The notes beneath the pieces were generated by a model. The model worked only from the letters and a program-made list of their open reading frames with translations. It did no database searches and was not told the DNA's origin. 28,683 nt of DNA from Bacillota bacterium (GTDB lineage Bacteria; Bacillota; Clostridia; Saccharofermentanales; Saccharofermentanaceae). Below, in pieces: positions 7,639-13,666 of this stretch. The stretch's first letter is position 1. Each line of letters opens with the position of its first letter. The stretch covers positions 1-28,683 of the forward strand of contig JAEWUD010000029.1 of assembly GCA_023397475.1 (NCBI GenBank), in the 5' to 3' direction. The translations under genes and the position numbers were made by a program.

Positions 7639-9203
7639 GTCTCCTCACCTCCTCTGGTTGCCGATTGCGGCTTCGTATGAATCTCGCGTCGTTTGGCGCC
7701 CGCCATATAGAGTCCGAGTTCCTCCACCGTCGTTTGCCGCGGATCGAACTCTCCGACGAACTCGCCCTCGTACATGACGAGGATCCGGTCCGAGACATTC
7801 ATGACCTCGTCCAATTCGAGCGAAATGAGCAGAACGGCCTTGCCGGCGTCGCGCTGCGCGATGAGTTGCTTATGGATGTATTCGATCGCGCCGACGTCCA
7901 GACCGCGCGTCGGTTGAATCGCGACCAGGAGTTCAGGGTTCTTGTCGATTTCGCGCGCGATAATCGCCTTCTGCTGATTGCCTCCGGACATACTGCGGGC
8001 GGATGTCACCGCGCCCTGCCCGCTTCGAACATCATAGCGTTGGATCAAATGGTTCGCGTAAGCGAGCACCTTATCTCTTCGGATAAAACCTTTGTTCTGG
8101 AACTCCGGTTCCCAATACCGCTGCAGAACCAGATTCTCGGCGAGCGAGTAATCGAGGATCAAGCCGTATTTATGCCGGTCCTCCGGAATATGGCTGATGC
8201 CTGCCTTGGATCGCGCCCGGATATTCGACCGTGTGATCTCCTGACCCTTCAGGAATATCCGACCTCCGGAGATCTTCTCGATCCCGGTCAACGCGTAAAC
8301 CAATTCGCTCTGACCGTTGCCCTCGATTCCCGCGACACAGACGATCTCGCCGGACCTCACGGTGAACGATACGTTCTTCACAGCGTTGTTCTTATGCCTT
8401 TTGGACGCGACCGTAAGTCCATCCACGGTAAGAATATCGGCACCGGGTTTCGGATCCGACTTATCGACAACCAGTTGGACATCTCTTCCGACCATCATGC
8501 GGGACAGTTCCTCTTCCGTCGTCTCCGCGACATCGACGGTCCCAATGCAACGCCCTTTGCGAAGCACCGTGCACCGGTCGGCGACCTCCATAATCTCGTT
8601 GAGTTTATGTGTGATAAAGAGAATCGATTTGCCCTCCGCCGTCAGATCTCGCATGATCTGAATCAATTCGCGGATCTCCTGCGGCGTCAAAACCGCCGTC
8701 GGCTCATCGAAAATCAGAATCTCATTATCCCGGTACAGCATCTTCAAGATCTCGACGCGCTGCTGCATACCGACCGAGATATCCTCGATCATCGCATCCG
8801 GCTCGACCTTCAGACCATACCGCTTACTTAAAGCCAGAACCTTCTCGCGCGCCTCCTTCCGGCGAATGACACCCGCCGTATTCGGTTCGACGCCGAGGAT
8901 TATATTGTCAAGCACCGTGAAAACTTCGACCAGCTTGAAATGCTGGTGCACCATACCGATCCGGTACGCATTTGCGTCGTTCGGATTATTGATCTTCACA
9001 TCCTTGCCATTGATCCGAATGGTGCCCTTTTCCGCCTGATAAAGCCCGAAGAGCACACTCATCAGCGTGCTCTTCCCGGCACCGTTCTCACCGAGAAGAG
9101 CATGAACTTCGCCCTTCTTCAGCTGCAACGTAATATCGTCATTGGCGCGAATTCCGGGAAACTCCTTGGTGATATGGAGCATTTCGACGACATAATCACT
9201 CAT
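7635..9203 (-). CDS. nupO: Nucleoside ABC transporter ATP-binding protein, two nucleotide-binding domains (NupO/YufO type)
   Basis: The frame is open upstream to 9392, but those residues overlap the binding-protein gene and have no family match. The ATG at 9201-9203 (MSDYVVEMLHITKEFPGI) has a GGAGA ribosome binding site and gives 522 residues, a normal length for this family. The first domain has a full Walker A (LLGENGAGKSTLM) and Walker B (LIFDEPTAVLTP). The second has the degenerate Walker A (GIEGNGQSELVYAL), the signature MSGGNQQKAIIAREI, and QPTRGLDVGAIEYIH. This asymmetry is typical of sugar and BMP-type nucleoside importers. The protein powers uptake from the inner face of the membrane. 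Confidence 0.93.
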   Translation of the reverse strand: MSDYVVEMLHITKEFPGIRANDDITLQLKKGEVHALLGENGAGKSTLMSVLFGLYQAEKGTIRINGKDVKINNPNDANAYRIGMVHQHFKLVEVFTVLDNIILGVEPNTAGVIRRKEAREKVLALSKRYGLKVEPDAMIEDISVGMQQRVEILKMLYRDNEILIFDEPTAVLTPQEIRELIQIMRDLTAEGKSILFITHKLNEIMEVADRCTVLRKGRCIGTVDVAETTEEELSRMMVGRDVQLVVDKSDPKPGADILTVDGLTVASKRHKNNAVKNVSFTVRSGEIVCVAGIEGNGQSELVYALTGIEKISGGRIFLKGQEITRSNIRARSKAGISHIPEDRHKYGLILDYSLAENLVLQRYWEPEFQNKGFIRRDKVLAYANHLIQRYDVRSGQGAVTSARSMSGGNQQKAIIAREIDKNPELLVAIQPTRGLDVGAIEYIHKQLIAQRDAGKAVLLISLELDEVMNVSDRILVMYEGEFVGEFDPRQTTVEELGLYMAGAKRREIHTKPQSATRGGEET

Positions 9204-9222
9204 ACACATTCTCCGATTTGCG

Positions 9223-9251
9223 AAAAAGGTCGGGCGCAATCGCACCCGACC
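9223..9251 (-). terminator. Intergenic terminator/attenuator between binding-protein and ATPase genes
   Basis: On the minus strand a 10-bp stem (GGTCGGGTGC with GCGCCCGACC, one G-U pair) and a GATT loop are followed by TTTTT. It lies between the binding-protein stop (9280) and the ATPase start (9203). A partial terminator here would make the lipoprotein more abundant than the membrane parts, a common arrangement in importer operons. Confidence 0.7.
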
Positions 9252-9279
9252 TTCCTCCGCCATTGTTATAGGATAATCA

Positions 9280-10365
9280 TCAGCTCTGGTAATCAACCGC
9301 GCAGTACTCGACCGCGGGTTCCATGTCGATTGCGTTGGAAACGACAATCGTGCCGTCCTGCAACTTCTTGAAGAGCTCGTTGTACTGCTCAACCGTAAAG
9401 GTCGTCAGTCTCCAGGAATCCGCCGCTGTCGGAAGACCGACGCAGTTCTCCTTCGCGCCGAGGATCGCGGTCTTGCCGGCCTGCGCCGCGGGCCACTTGC
9501 CGCTGTTGGCGTAGAGATCCGCTAAGGCAAGCTTAACAGACTCGGTAAGGCCCTTCATCGCAGAAGTGATAATTGTCGGGGACTGTGCGGCCTGGTCGAC
9601 GTCAACGCCGATAACCTTGGCACCGGCAGCCTCAGCGGCAGCCGTTGCACTCAGATAGATTCCGCCGCCGCAGGAGAACACAACCTCTGTGCCATCCGTG
9701 TACCAGCCGGCCATCTTGTTCTTGATATCGTCCGTCGGAGCGAATCCGCCGCAATACCAGTACTTGATCTCGATCGCGCCCTGCTCAAGGCCGAGCTCGG
9801 CCGCAGCCGCGTCAGCACCCAGGACGAATCCGTAACCGTAGCGGATAACGGCGTCAACAGCCATTCCGCCGAGGAAACCGAGCTTCGTGTAGCCGTCCAT
9901 AACCGCCGCGTATCCGGCAAGATATCCGGCCTGCTCCTCCTGATAAAGGATGCAATGAACGTTCGTTCCGGTCTTGAATTCCGAATAATCCGCGTTGTGC
10001 GGCTCGGCGTCCAGAAGAAGGAACTGAACCTCCGGGTACTTATCCTGCATATCAAAGATGGCTTCAGCAAAAAGATATCCGGGGCAGACAACCGTCTTGG
10101 CACCCTTCTCAATCGCTGCGGTGATGGTCTCTTCGCGAGCGGCCGTAGAGTCCTCGCTCGGACGATAATAAGCATAGGTAATCTTGTTCGCCTCGGCGTA
10201 CTGCTTCACGCCGTTCCAGGCGCCCTCGTTAAAGGACTTGTCGTCGATGTTGCCTACGTCCGTGACGAGAGCGAGCTCATACGTATCTGCCTTGGGTGCG
10301 GACGTACAGGCTGCAAGCCCGATAACGAGCGTCAGACATAAGAGCAGGGCAAAAAATCTCTTCAT
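9280..10365 (-). CDS. nupN: BMP-family nucleoside-binding lipoprotein
   Basis: The 361-residue precursor has a signal peptide and lipobox (LVIGLAAC, lipidated at C20). The mature part is a PnrA/BMP-type periplasmic-binding fold: ALVTDVGNIDDKSFNEGAW near the N-terminus, then GYLFAEAIFDMQDKYPEVQF, AGYLAGYAAVMDGYTKLGFL and VIGVDVDQAAQ. Such proteins sit on the outer face of the membrane and bind purine or pyrimidine nucleosides. The ATG at 10363-10365 has a strong AGGAGGT site at 10373-10379. It is the first gene of a four-gene importer operon with an extended -10 promoter upstream. The neighbouring PucR regulator and pyrimidine catabolic genes suggest that it supplies nucleosides for degradation. 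Confidence 0.92.
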   Translation of the reverse strand: MKRFFALLLCLTLVIGLAACTSAPKADTYELALVTDVGNIDDKSFNEGAWNGVKQYAEANKITYAYYRPSEDSTAAREETITAAIEKGAKTVVCPGYLFAEAIFDMQDKYPEVQFLLLDAEPHNADYSEFKTGTNVHCILYQEEQAGYLAGYAAVMDGYTKLGFLGGMAVDAVIRYGYGFVLGADAAAAELGLEQGAIEIKYWYCGGFAPTDDIKNKMAGWYTDGTEVVFSCGGGIYLSATAAAEAAGAKVIGVDVDQAAQSPTIITSAMKGLTESVKLALADLYANSGKWPAAQAGKTAILGAKENCVGLPTAADSWRLTTFTVEQYNELFKKLQDGTIVVSNAIDMEPAVEYCAVDYQS

Positions 10366-10762
10366 TCTTCCTACCTCCTCGAGTGCTTTGGGAATTCAAA
10401 AACCAAACCAGACTCACTAGCTAAATTATACCACGAAATATTTTCGAAACCACCCCGACGCATCCATCTCAAAGAAGATTGTTGACGAGAAAAAACAAGA
10501 CAACAATTCGATAATCAAAGGATGCAACACATACAAGTTTGCAGGAGGAAGAATCAACCAGAAAACATTTTGATGATCAAAAGACCGTGTGTGCTTCAAA
10601 AAAGAGAAAAACGATATTTGTTATCGAACGAGCCAGACCCTATTCGCCCGGTTCCTCTGACTGATGCACTTTTCGAGAAATATCGAACCTGTTTCGAGAT
10701 GTAGGTATTCTCATTCGTCAAATGACTGCGTGACGCGATGCTGAATGTGCCGAAGACGCGTT
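10366..10762. other. Intergenic region between transporter operon and pucR
   Basis: This stretch of about 400 bp is more A/T-rich than its neighbours. It contains the transporter promoter (10425-10446). No gene is credible: a 60-codon plus-strand frame at 10522-10704 has no proper ribosome binding site and no recognisable motif. No terminator was seen after pucR, so pucR transcripts may run on into the transporter operon. Confidence 0.5.
10425..10446 (-). promoter_or_regulatory. Extended -10 promoter and operator-like dyad of the nucleoside transporter operon
   Basis: On the minus strand TGGTATAAT is a perfect extended -10 (TATAAT at 10425-10430). No good -35 is present. Where it would lie, a dyad CGAAA-TAT-TTTCG (10434-10446) abuts the promoter and could bind a regulator. 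The start codon is about 60 bp downstream. Confidence 0.6.
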
Positions 10763-12001
10763 TCAACAGAGCATGTCATGCAACATAAAACTCAGCAGAA
10801 GCTGCAGGCGGCTGTCGAGCGAGGACAAATCCATACCGAGAATCTCCGCCGCCTTGGCGATCTTGTAATTCACCGTATTTCGATGAAGGAACAGTGCGTC
10901 TGCCGCGGCTTTGACGCTGCCGTCATGAAGAAGATATGTATGAAGGACGGGAGCTAAATCCGCGCGATTCACCTCATCATACTCCAACAACGGCTGCAAC
11001 GTCGTGTTGTAGTACTCGACCAGAATGTCCCGATCCTCGATGCCGAGAAGAAGCTTATAGATCCCGAGATTCGCATAGCTCACCCGGTCACACTCGATCT
11101 TGCGTTGCTCCTGCAGGCGCTGGATTGACAAAGCCTGCGCGTAGCTCTTGTTCAAACACCGGATACTGCGGGTGGTTTTGCCGATTCCGAAGAAACAGTC
11201 CTCATTTTTTCGCAAATGCCCGCTCGCGTATTCGCGCAACTCGCAAACAAACTTTTCGAGCATCAGCCGGTCATAATTGCCGAGGACAATCACCACCTGA
11301 TTCTCATTATGAAAGACCGCATAGGACTCATAGCGCCGATGCCGGAGAAAATCATTCAAATCCGTGCGAATCTCCTCCAGCCGGTTAAAAGAAACGACGG
11401 ACTGAGTGCCGGAGACGATCGCCGGTGCGCCCGACGCGACCGTCGGTGCAACTGAGACGGCCGACTGCGCGTTTGACACGACCTTGACCGCGCAGACCGA
11501 GTAACTCCAGTTCACCTGGAACCCGAGCTGCGACAGCGGTACCACATAAAGCTCCTCCTGTTTCGGGAAAAAGATCGCATTCTTGAAACCCGCCGCGGTC
11601 TCCAAATCCTTCTGATCCGACTTCGTAATCGCATAGCAGATGATCTGAATCATCTCGGCGACGTGAATCTTCCAGGGCACAGAAAAAACCGGAAATTCAT
11701 GCTCGTCCGCGAACCGGACGACCTCCTGCGGAATCGACTCAATGAACGGGCCCGTATTGATAACAACCGCGGCCACGCGATTCTCATACAAAATCTGGAC
11801 GAGGTCCAGAATACTCAGATTACTGTTCAAACCGATGCCGGTCGTGAAGGCGATCTCGCCTCCCTCAAGAAAAGAAGATGCCTCCAGCGACTCAACCATA
11901 TGGACCCAGCTGACGAAATTGTGCATCCCCTTCTCGCCGCCAAGCAAGGTAATGTCCTTGTGCGCTATCTTCTCAATCAAATGACAAAGTTCAAGTGCCA
12001 T
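10763..12001 (-). CDS. PucR-family transcriptional regulator of purine/pyrimidine catabolism
   Basis: The ATG at 11999-12001 with an AGGGGGT ribosome binding site gives 412 residues; the longer frame to 12253 runs through a terminator hairpin and promoter and was rejected. Residues 1-125 form the PucR sensor domain (begins MALELCHLIEKIAHKDITLL, includes VAAVVINTGPFIESIP). Residues 205-340 resemble the CdaR GGDEF-like middle domain. Residues 350-410 hold the C-terminal PucR helix-turn-helix (GSVKAAADALFLHRNTVNYK). Family members such as Bacillus PucR activate nucleobase catabolic genes in response to a pathway metabolite. Its position between a nucleoside importer and pyrimidine-degradation genes makes it the likely regulator of both. 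Residues 176-204 are an odd Ala/Ser/Val-rich insert of simple composition. Confidence 0.9.
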   Translation of the reverse strand: MALELCHLIEKIAHKDITLLGGEKGMHNFVSWVHMVESLEASSFLEGGEIAFTTGIGLNSNLSILDLVQILYENRVAAVVINTGPFIESIPQEVVRFADEHEFPVFSVPWKIHVAEMIQIICYAITKSDQKDLETAAGFKNAIFFPKQEELYVVPLSQLGFQVNWSYSVCAVKVVSNAQSAVSVAPTVASGAPAIVSGTQSVVSFNRLEEIRTDLNDFLRHRRYESYAVFHNENQVVIVLGNYDRLMLEKFVCELREYASGHLRKNEDCFFGIGKTTRSIRCLNKSYAQALSIQRLQEQRKIECDRVSYANLGIYKLLLGIEDRDILVEYYNTTLQPLLEYDEVNRADLAPVLHTYLLHDGSVKAAADALFLHRNTVNYKIAKAAEILGMDLSSLDSRLQLLLSFMLHDMLC

Positions 12002-12015
12002 GCCGTACCCCCTGT

Positions 12016-12059
12016 AAAAAAAAGAAGCGGGGGCGCTATGTCGCGTCCTCGCTTCTTTT
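12016..12059 (-). terminator. Terminator-like hairpin in the pucR leader (possible attenuator)
   Basis: A 17-bp imperfect stem (12020-12036 with 12043-12059, two A-C mismatches in the minus-strand RNA, 6-nt loop) is followed on the minus strand by eight T residues (12016-12023). It lies after the predicted pucR promoter and directly before the pucR ribosome binding site, so it would stop most pucR transcripts unless antagonised. The CCCCC in its 3' arm could alternatively pair with the GGGGG of the ribosome binding site. Confidence 0.6.
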
Positions 12060-12079
12060 CCTTTAAATATGTCTTTGCA

Positions 12080-12109
12080 ATTGTAGCACAGAAGAGGCTT
12101 GGCAGGCAA
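12080..12109 (-). promoter_or_regulatory. Predicted pucR promoter
   Basis: On the minus strand TTGCCT (12104-12109) and TACAAT (12080-12085) are separated by 18 bp, a reasonable SigA promoter. A copy of AGCACAA lies just upstream at 12117-12123 and a TGTGCT half-site overlaps the -10 (12085-12090). Confidence 0.55.
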
Positions 12110-12115
12110 ACGGGG

Positions 12116-12127
12116 ATTGTGCTGCGG
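12116..12127 (-). promoter_or_regulatory. Putative operator box CCGCAGCACAAT at pucR
   Basis: The same 12 bases occur at 16182-16193 upstream of the transporter operon promoter. Here the box begins 14-18 bp upstream of the pucR -35. It may be a binding site for PucR itself or another regulator of the cluster. Confidence 0.4.
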
Positions 12128-12175
12128 TTGAAAAGGCTGTTGTTTGTCTTTGATGCACATAGTTCTTTTCACCAC

Positions 12176-12270
12176 TTTATGGGCGAAAAGACCTGCCTCC
12201 CCCGATTTCGCCCAGACTCCTCTTTCCCATTTTATGGGCGAAACTGGCCCCAACTATCCATTTCGCCCAT
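12176..12270. repeat. Pair of 55-bp-spaced hairpin repeats (TGGGCGAAA / TTTCGCCCA)
   Basis: Two inverted repeats with 9-10 bp perfect arms and equal loops of 17 nt lie exactly 55 bp apart: arms at 12180-12188 with 12206-12214, and 12234-12243 with 12261-12270. The loops differ in sequence while the arms are kept. They lie 70-160 bp upstream of the pucR promoter. Confidence 0.8.
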
Positions 12271-12427
12271 ACTTAGCTTTCCCTCCGCTCGACCTGCGTC
12301 CGAGCGACGCACCTCCCACGACTATCAAATAATAATTTGGATCACGGCCGCTATGAATCGTACCGGCTCGACGCGTTGTGAGTATTCTGGACATATTGTC
12401 TTGGTCGAGCTTGGGAGCGTTTGTTTG

Positions 12428-12518
12428 TCAATGATTACCACCAAAATCAGAGGGCAGGCTGATTTTTATACTACTTCGGGGTACCGGTTAGAAGATTCAC
12501 ATATTAAGTCGGAGCGCC
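12428..12518 (+). repeat. Diverged first repeat unit carrying the left 52-bp direct repeat
   Basis: The unit starts with TCAATGATTACCACC like the 74-bp units. Its inner hairpin has the perfect arms AAAATCAG and CTGATTTT around an 8-nt loop. From 12467 its tail is different: a 52-bp segment (TATACTACTTCGGGGTACC to GGAGCGCC) that recurs with 50 of 52 identities at 13012-13063. Confidence 0.8.
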
Positions 12519-12520
12519 AC

Positions 12521-12561
12521 GTCGCGTCGCGACTTATAATCCGCGCCGGCATTGCCGGCGC
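12521..12561. repeat. Two GC-rich palindromes between repeat units
   Basis: GTCGCG-T-CGCGAC (12521-12533) and GCGCCGGC-ATT-GCCGGCGC (12543-12561) are near-perfect palindromes. The preceding GGAGCGCC (12511-12518) is also complementary to GGCGCTCC (12557-12564), so larger folds are possible. Confidence 0.7.
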
Positions 12562-12601
12562 TCCTTCATTTCTCTTGGGGAGACTGGCATGCGATTGTTT
12601 G

Positions 12602-12971
12602 TCAATGATAACCACCAAAATTCAATGGGACTCGCGAATTTATACTTCCTCAATGAGCAATAACCACTTTATTTATCAATGATAACCACTAAAATCGAAG
12701 GGCAGGCGGATTTTTATACTTCCTCATTGAGAAAAAATGTGATTCCTTATCAATGATAACCACCAAAATTCAATGGGACTCGCAATTTTATACTTCCTCA
12801 ATGAGCAATAATCACTTTATTTGTCAATGATAACCACCAAAATTCAATGGGACTCGCAAATTTATACTTCCTCATTGAGTAATAATCACTTTACTTGTCA
12901 ATGATAACCACCAAAACTCAATGGGACTCGCAATTTTATACTTCCTCAATGAGCAACAACCTAGTTGTTCG
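12602..12971 (+). repeat. Tandem array of five 74-bp units with nested inverted repeats
   Basis: Copies begin at 12602, 12676, 12750, 12824 and 12898, each exactly 74 bp apart, all with TCAATGATAACCAC. Within a unit the outer arms are TCAATGA and TCATTGA (offset 48; perfect in copies 2 and 4, one central mismatch in 1, 3 and 5). Inner arms are AAATTC/GAATTT in copy 1, AAAATC/GATTTT in copy 2 and AAAATT/AATTTT in copy 3, so several base changes are compensated. The array is A/T-rich compared with its surroundings and encodes no protein. Its function is unknown. Confidence 0.9.
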
Positions 12972-13063
12972 CCATTGATTAACGTTAAATCCCCTACGGC
13001 TGACCGACTTCTATACTACTTCGGGGTACCGGGTAGAAGATTCACCTATTAAGTCGGAGCGCC
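12972..13063 (+). repeat. Diverged last repeat unit carrying the right 52-bp direct repeat
   Basis: After the fifth 74-bp unit the sequence continues in phase with a degraded unit start (CCATTGATTAAC) and then the second copy of the 52-bp segment at 13012-13063. Together with the copy at 12467-12518 it brackets the array. Confidence 0.75.
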
Positions 13064-13254
13064 GCATCCCCGCGTGCAAAATTCCGCTTAAAAACCACTG
13101 ATAAACGATCTTCGTAAAGAGGCTCGATGCATAACATATCTACCCATATCTTTAGTATATCTGCAAATCAAGCGATGACCTTCCGATGGGAACTCGCATT
13201 CATCAATCGACCTTCACTTAAAAATACCCACAACACCTCAAGTCTTACTTCTGA

Positions 13255-13386
13255 GTGGACTCGCGTTTCTTTCGCACGATCCCTCCCCCAGCTCGACACA
13301 CGAACAGTTACGCCTGCATGGTGGACTCGCGTTTCTTTCGCACGATCCCTCCCCCAGCTCGCCACACGAACAGTTACGCCTGCATG
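13255..13386 (+). repeat. 66-bp tandem duplication
   Basis: Copy 1 is 13255-13320 and copy 2 is 13321-13386; they differ at one base (GACACA versus GCCACA). Such near identity indicates a recent duplication. Because 66 is a multiple of three, an accidental frame (13127-13477) reads through both copies, but it has no ribosome binding site or known domain. Confidence 0.9.
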
Positions 13387-13387
13387 G

Positions 13388-13500
13388 TGGGCGAAGCATT
13401 TTCTCGAGTTCGCCTCCGCAGGCGCTAGCCGAGGACTAGCGAGCGAGAAAAATGCGAGCCCAGCAGCCGAGGACTAGCGAGCGCTTGAGAACGCTCGCTG
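13388..13500. repeat. Cluster of inverted and direct repeats
   Basis: AGCCGAGGACTAGCGAGCG occurs at 13427 and 13465. GCATTTTCTCG and CGAGAAAAATGC flank the first copy as a near-perfect inverted repeat. AGCGAGCG and CGCTCGCT form an 8-bp hairpin at about 13477-13500. No T tract follows, so it is not an obvious terminator. Confidence 0.6.
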
Positions 13501-13556
13501 TCATGCCCCGGGATGCGAGACGGTTGCGAGACAGATGCGACTCCACTTTGGGCTTA

Positions 13557-13576
13557 AGCACAAGAATCTTTAGGCC
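13557..13576 (+). promoter_or_regulatory. Putative regulator box at the aminotransferase promoter
   Basis: AGCACAAGAATCTTTAGGCC matches the 20-bp palindromic site at 16186-16205 at 14 of 20 positions. It begins exactly 28 bp upstream of the -35, as does the other site, so it is a candidate activator-binding site. Confidence 0.45.
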
Positions 13577-13584
13577 GTGGATTA

Positions 13585-13612
13585 TTGTTATCTTGGCTGA
13601 GAAACCTATACT
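13585..13612 (+). promoter_or_regulatory. Predicted promoter of the aminotransferase/alcohol dehydrogenase operon
   Basis: TTGTTA (13585-13590) and TATACT (13607-13612) are 16 bp apart. The weak -35 would fit an activated promoter. The start codon lies 54 bp downstream of the -10. Confidence 0.5.
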
Positions 13613-13633
13613 TCTGCCTATAGAGAATATCGA

Positions 13634-13647
13634 CATCCGGACGGATG
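13634..13647. promoter_or_regulatory. 14-bp dyad in the aminotransferase leader
   Basis: CATCCG-GA-CGGATG is a perfect inverted repeat between the promoter and the ribosome binding site. Its 2-nt centre is too short for an RNA loop, so a protein-binding operator is more likely than a hairpin. Confidence 0.35.
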
Positions 13648-13666
13648 CCTGCGAAAGGGGTCACCT

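Larger units (their letters stand above)
12002..13666. other. 1.66-kb repeat-rich region without a credible gene
   Basis: This region separates the minus-strand pucR from the plus-strand aminotransferase gene. It contains the pucR promoter and leader hairpin, paired 55-bp hairpins, two copies of a 52-bp direct repeat, a five-unit 74-bp array, GC-rich palindromes, a 66-bp tandem duplication, further repeats, and the aminotransferase promoter. No open frame in it has both a ribosome binding site and a recognisable domain. It is likely a scar or landing site of mobile DNA, or a locus for structured RNA or DNA. Confidence 0.7.

Noticed and set aside
10522..10704. Small plus-strand gene between the transporter and pucR
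   Set aside because: No proper ribosome binding site spacing, no recognisable domain, and composition like the surrounding intergenic DNA.
11663..12682. 339-codon plus-strand frame across the pucR start and repeat region
   Set aside because: Its first third is antisense to pucR and the rest runs through hairpins and repeats; no ribosome binding site or domain.
12602..12971. CRISPR array
   Set aside because: The period is regular, but whole units are conserved, including the parts that would be spacers; no leader-like pattern and no cas genes in the window.
13127..13477. 116-codon plus-strand frame containing the 66-bp duplication
   Set aside because: The in-frame repeat is explained by the 66-bp length being a multiple of three; no ribosome binding site and no known motif.
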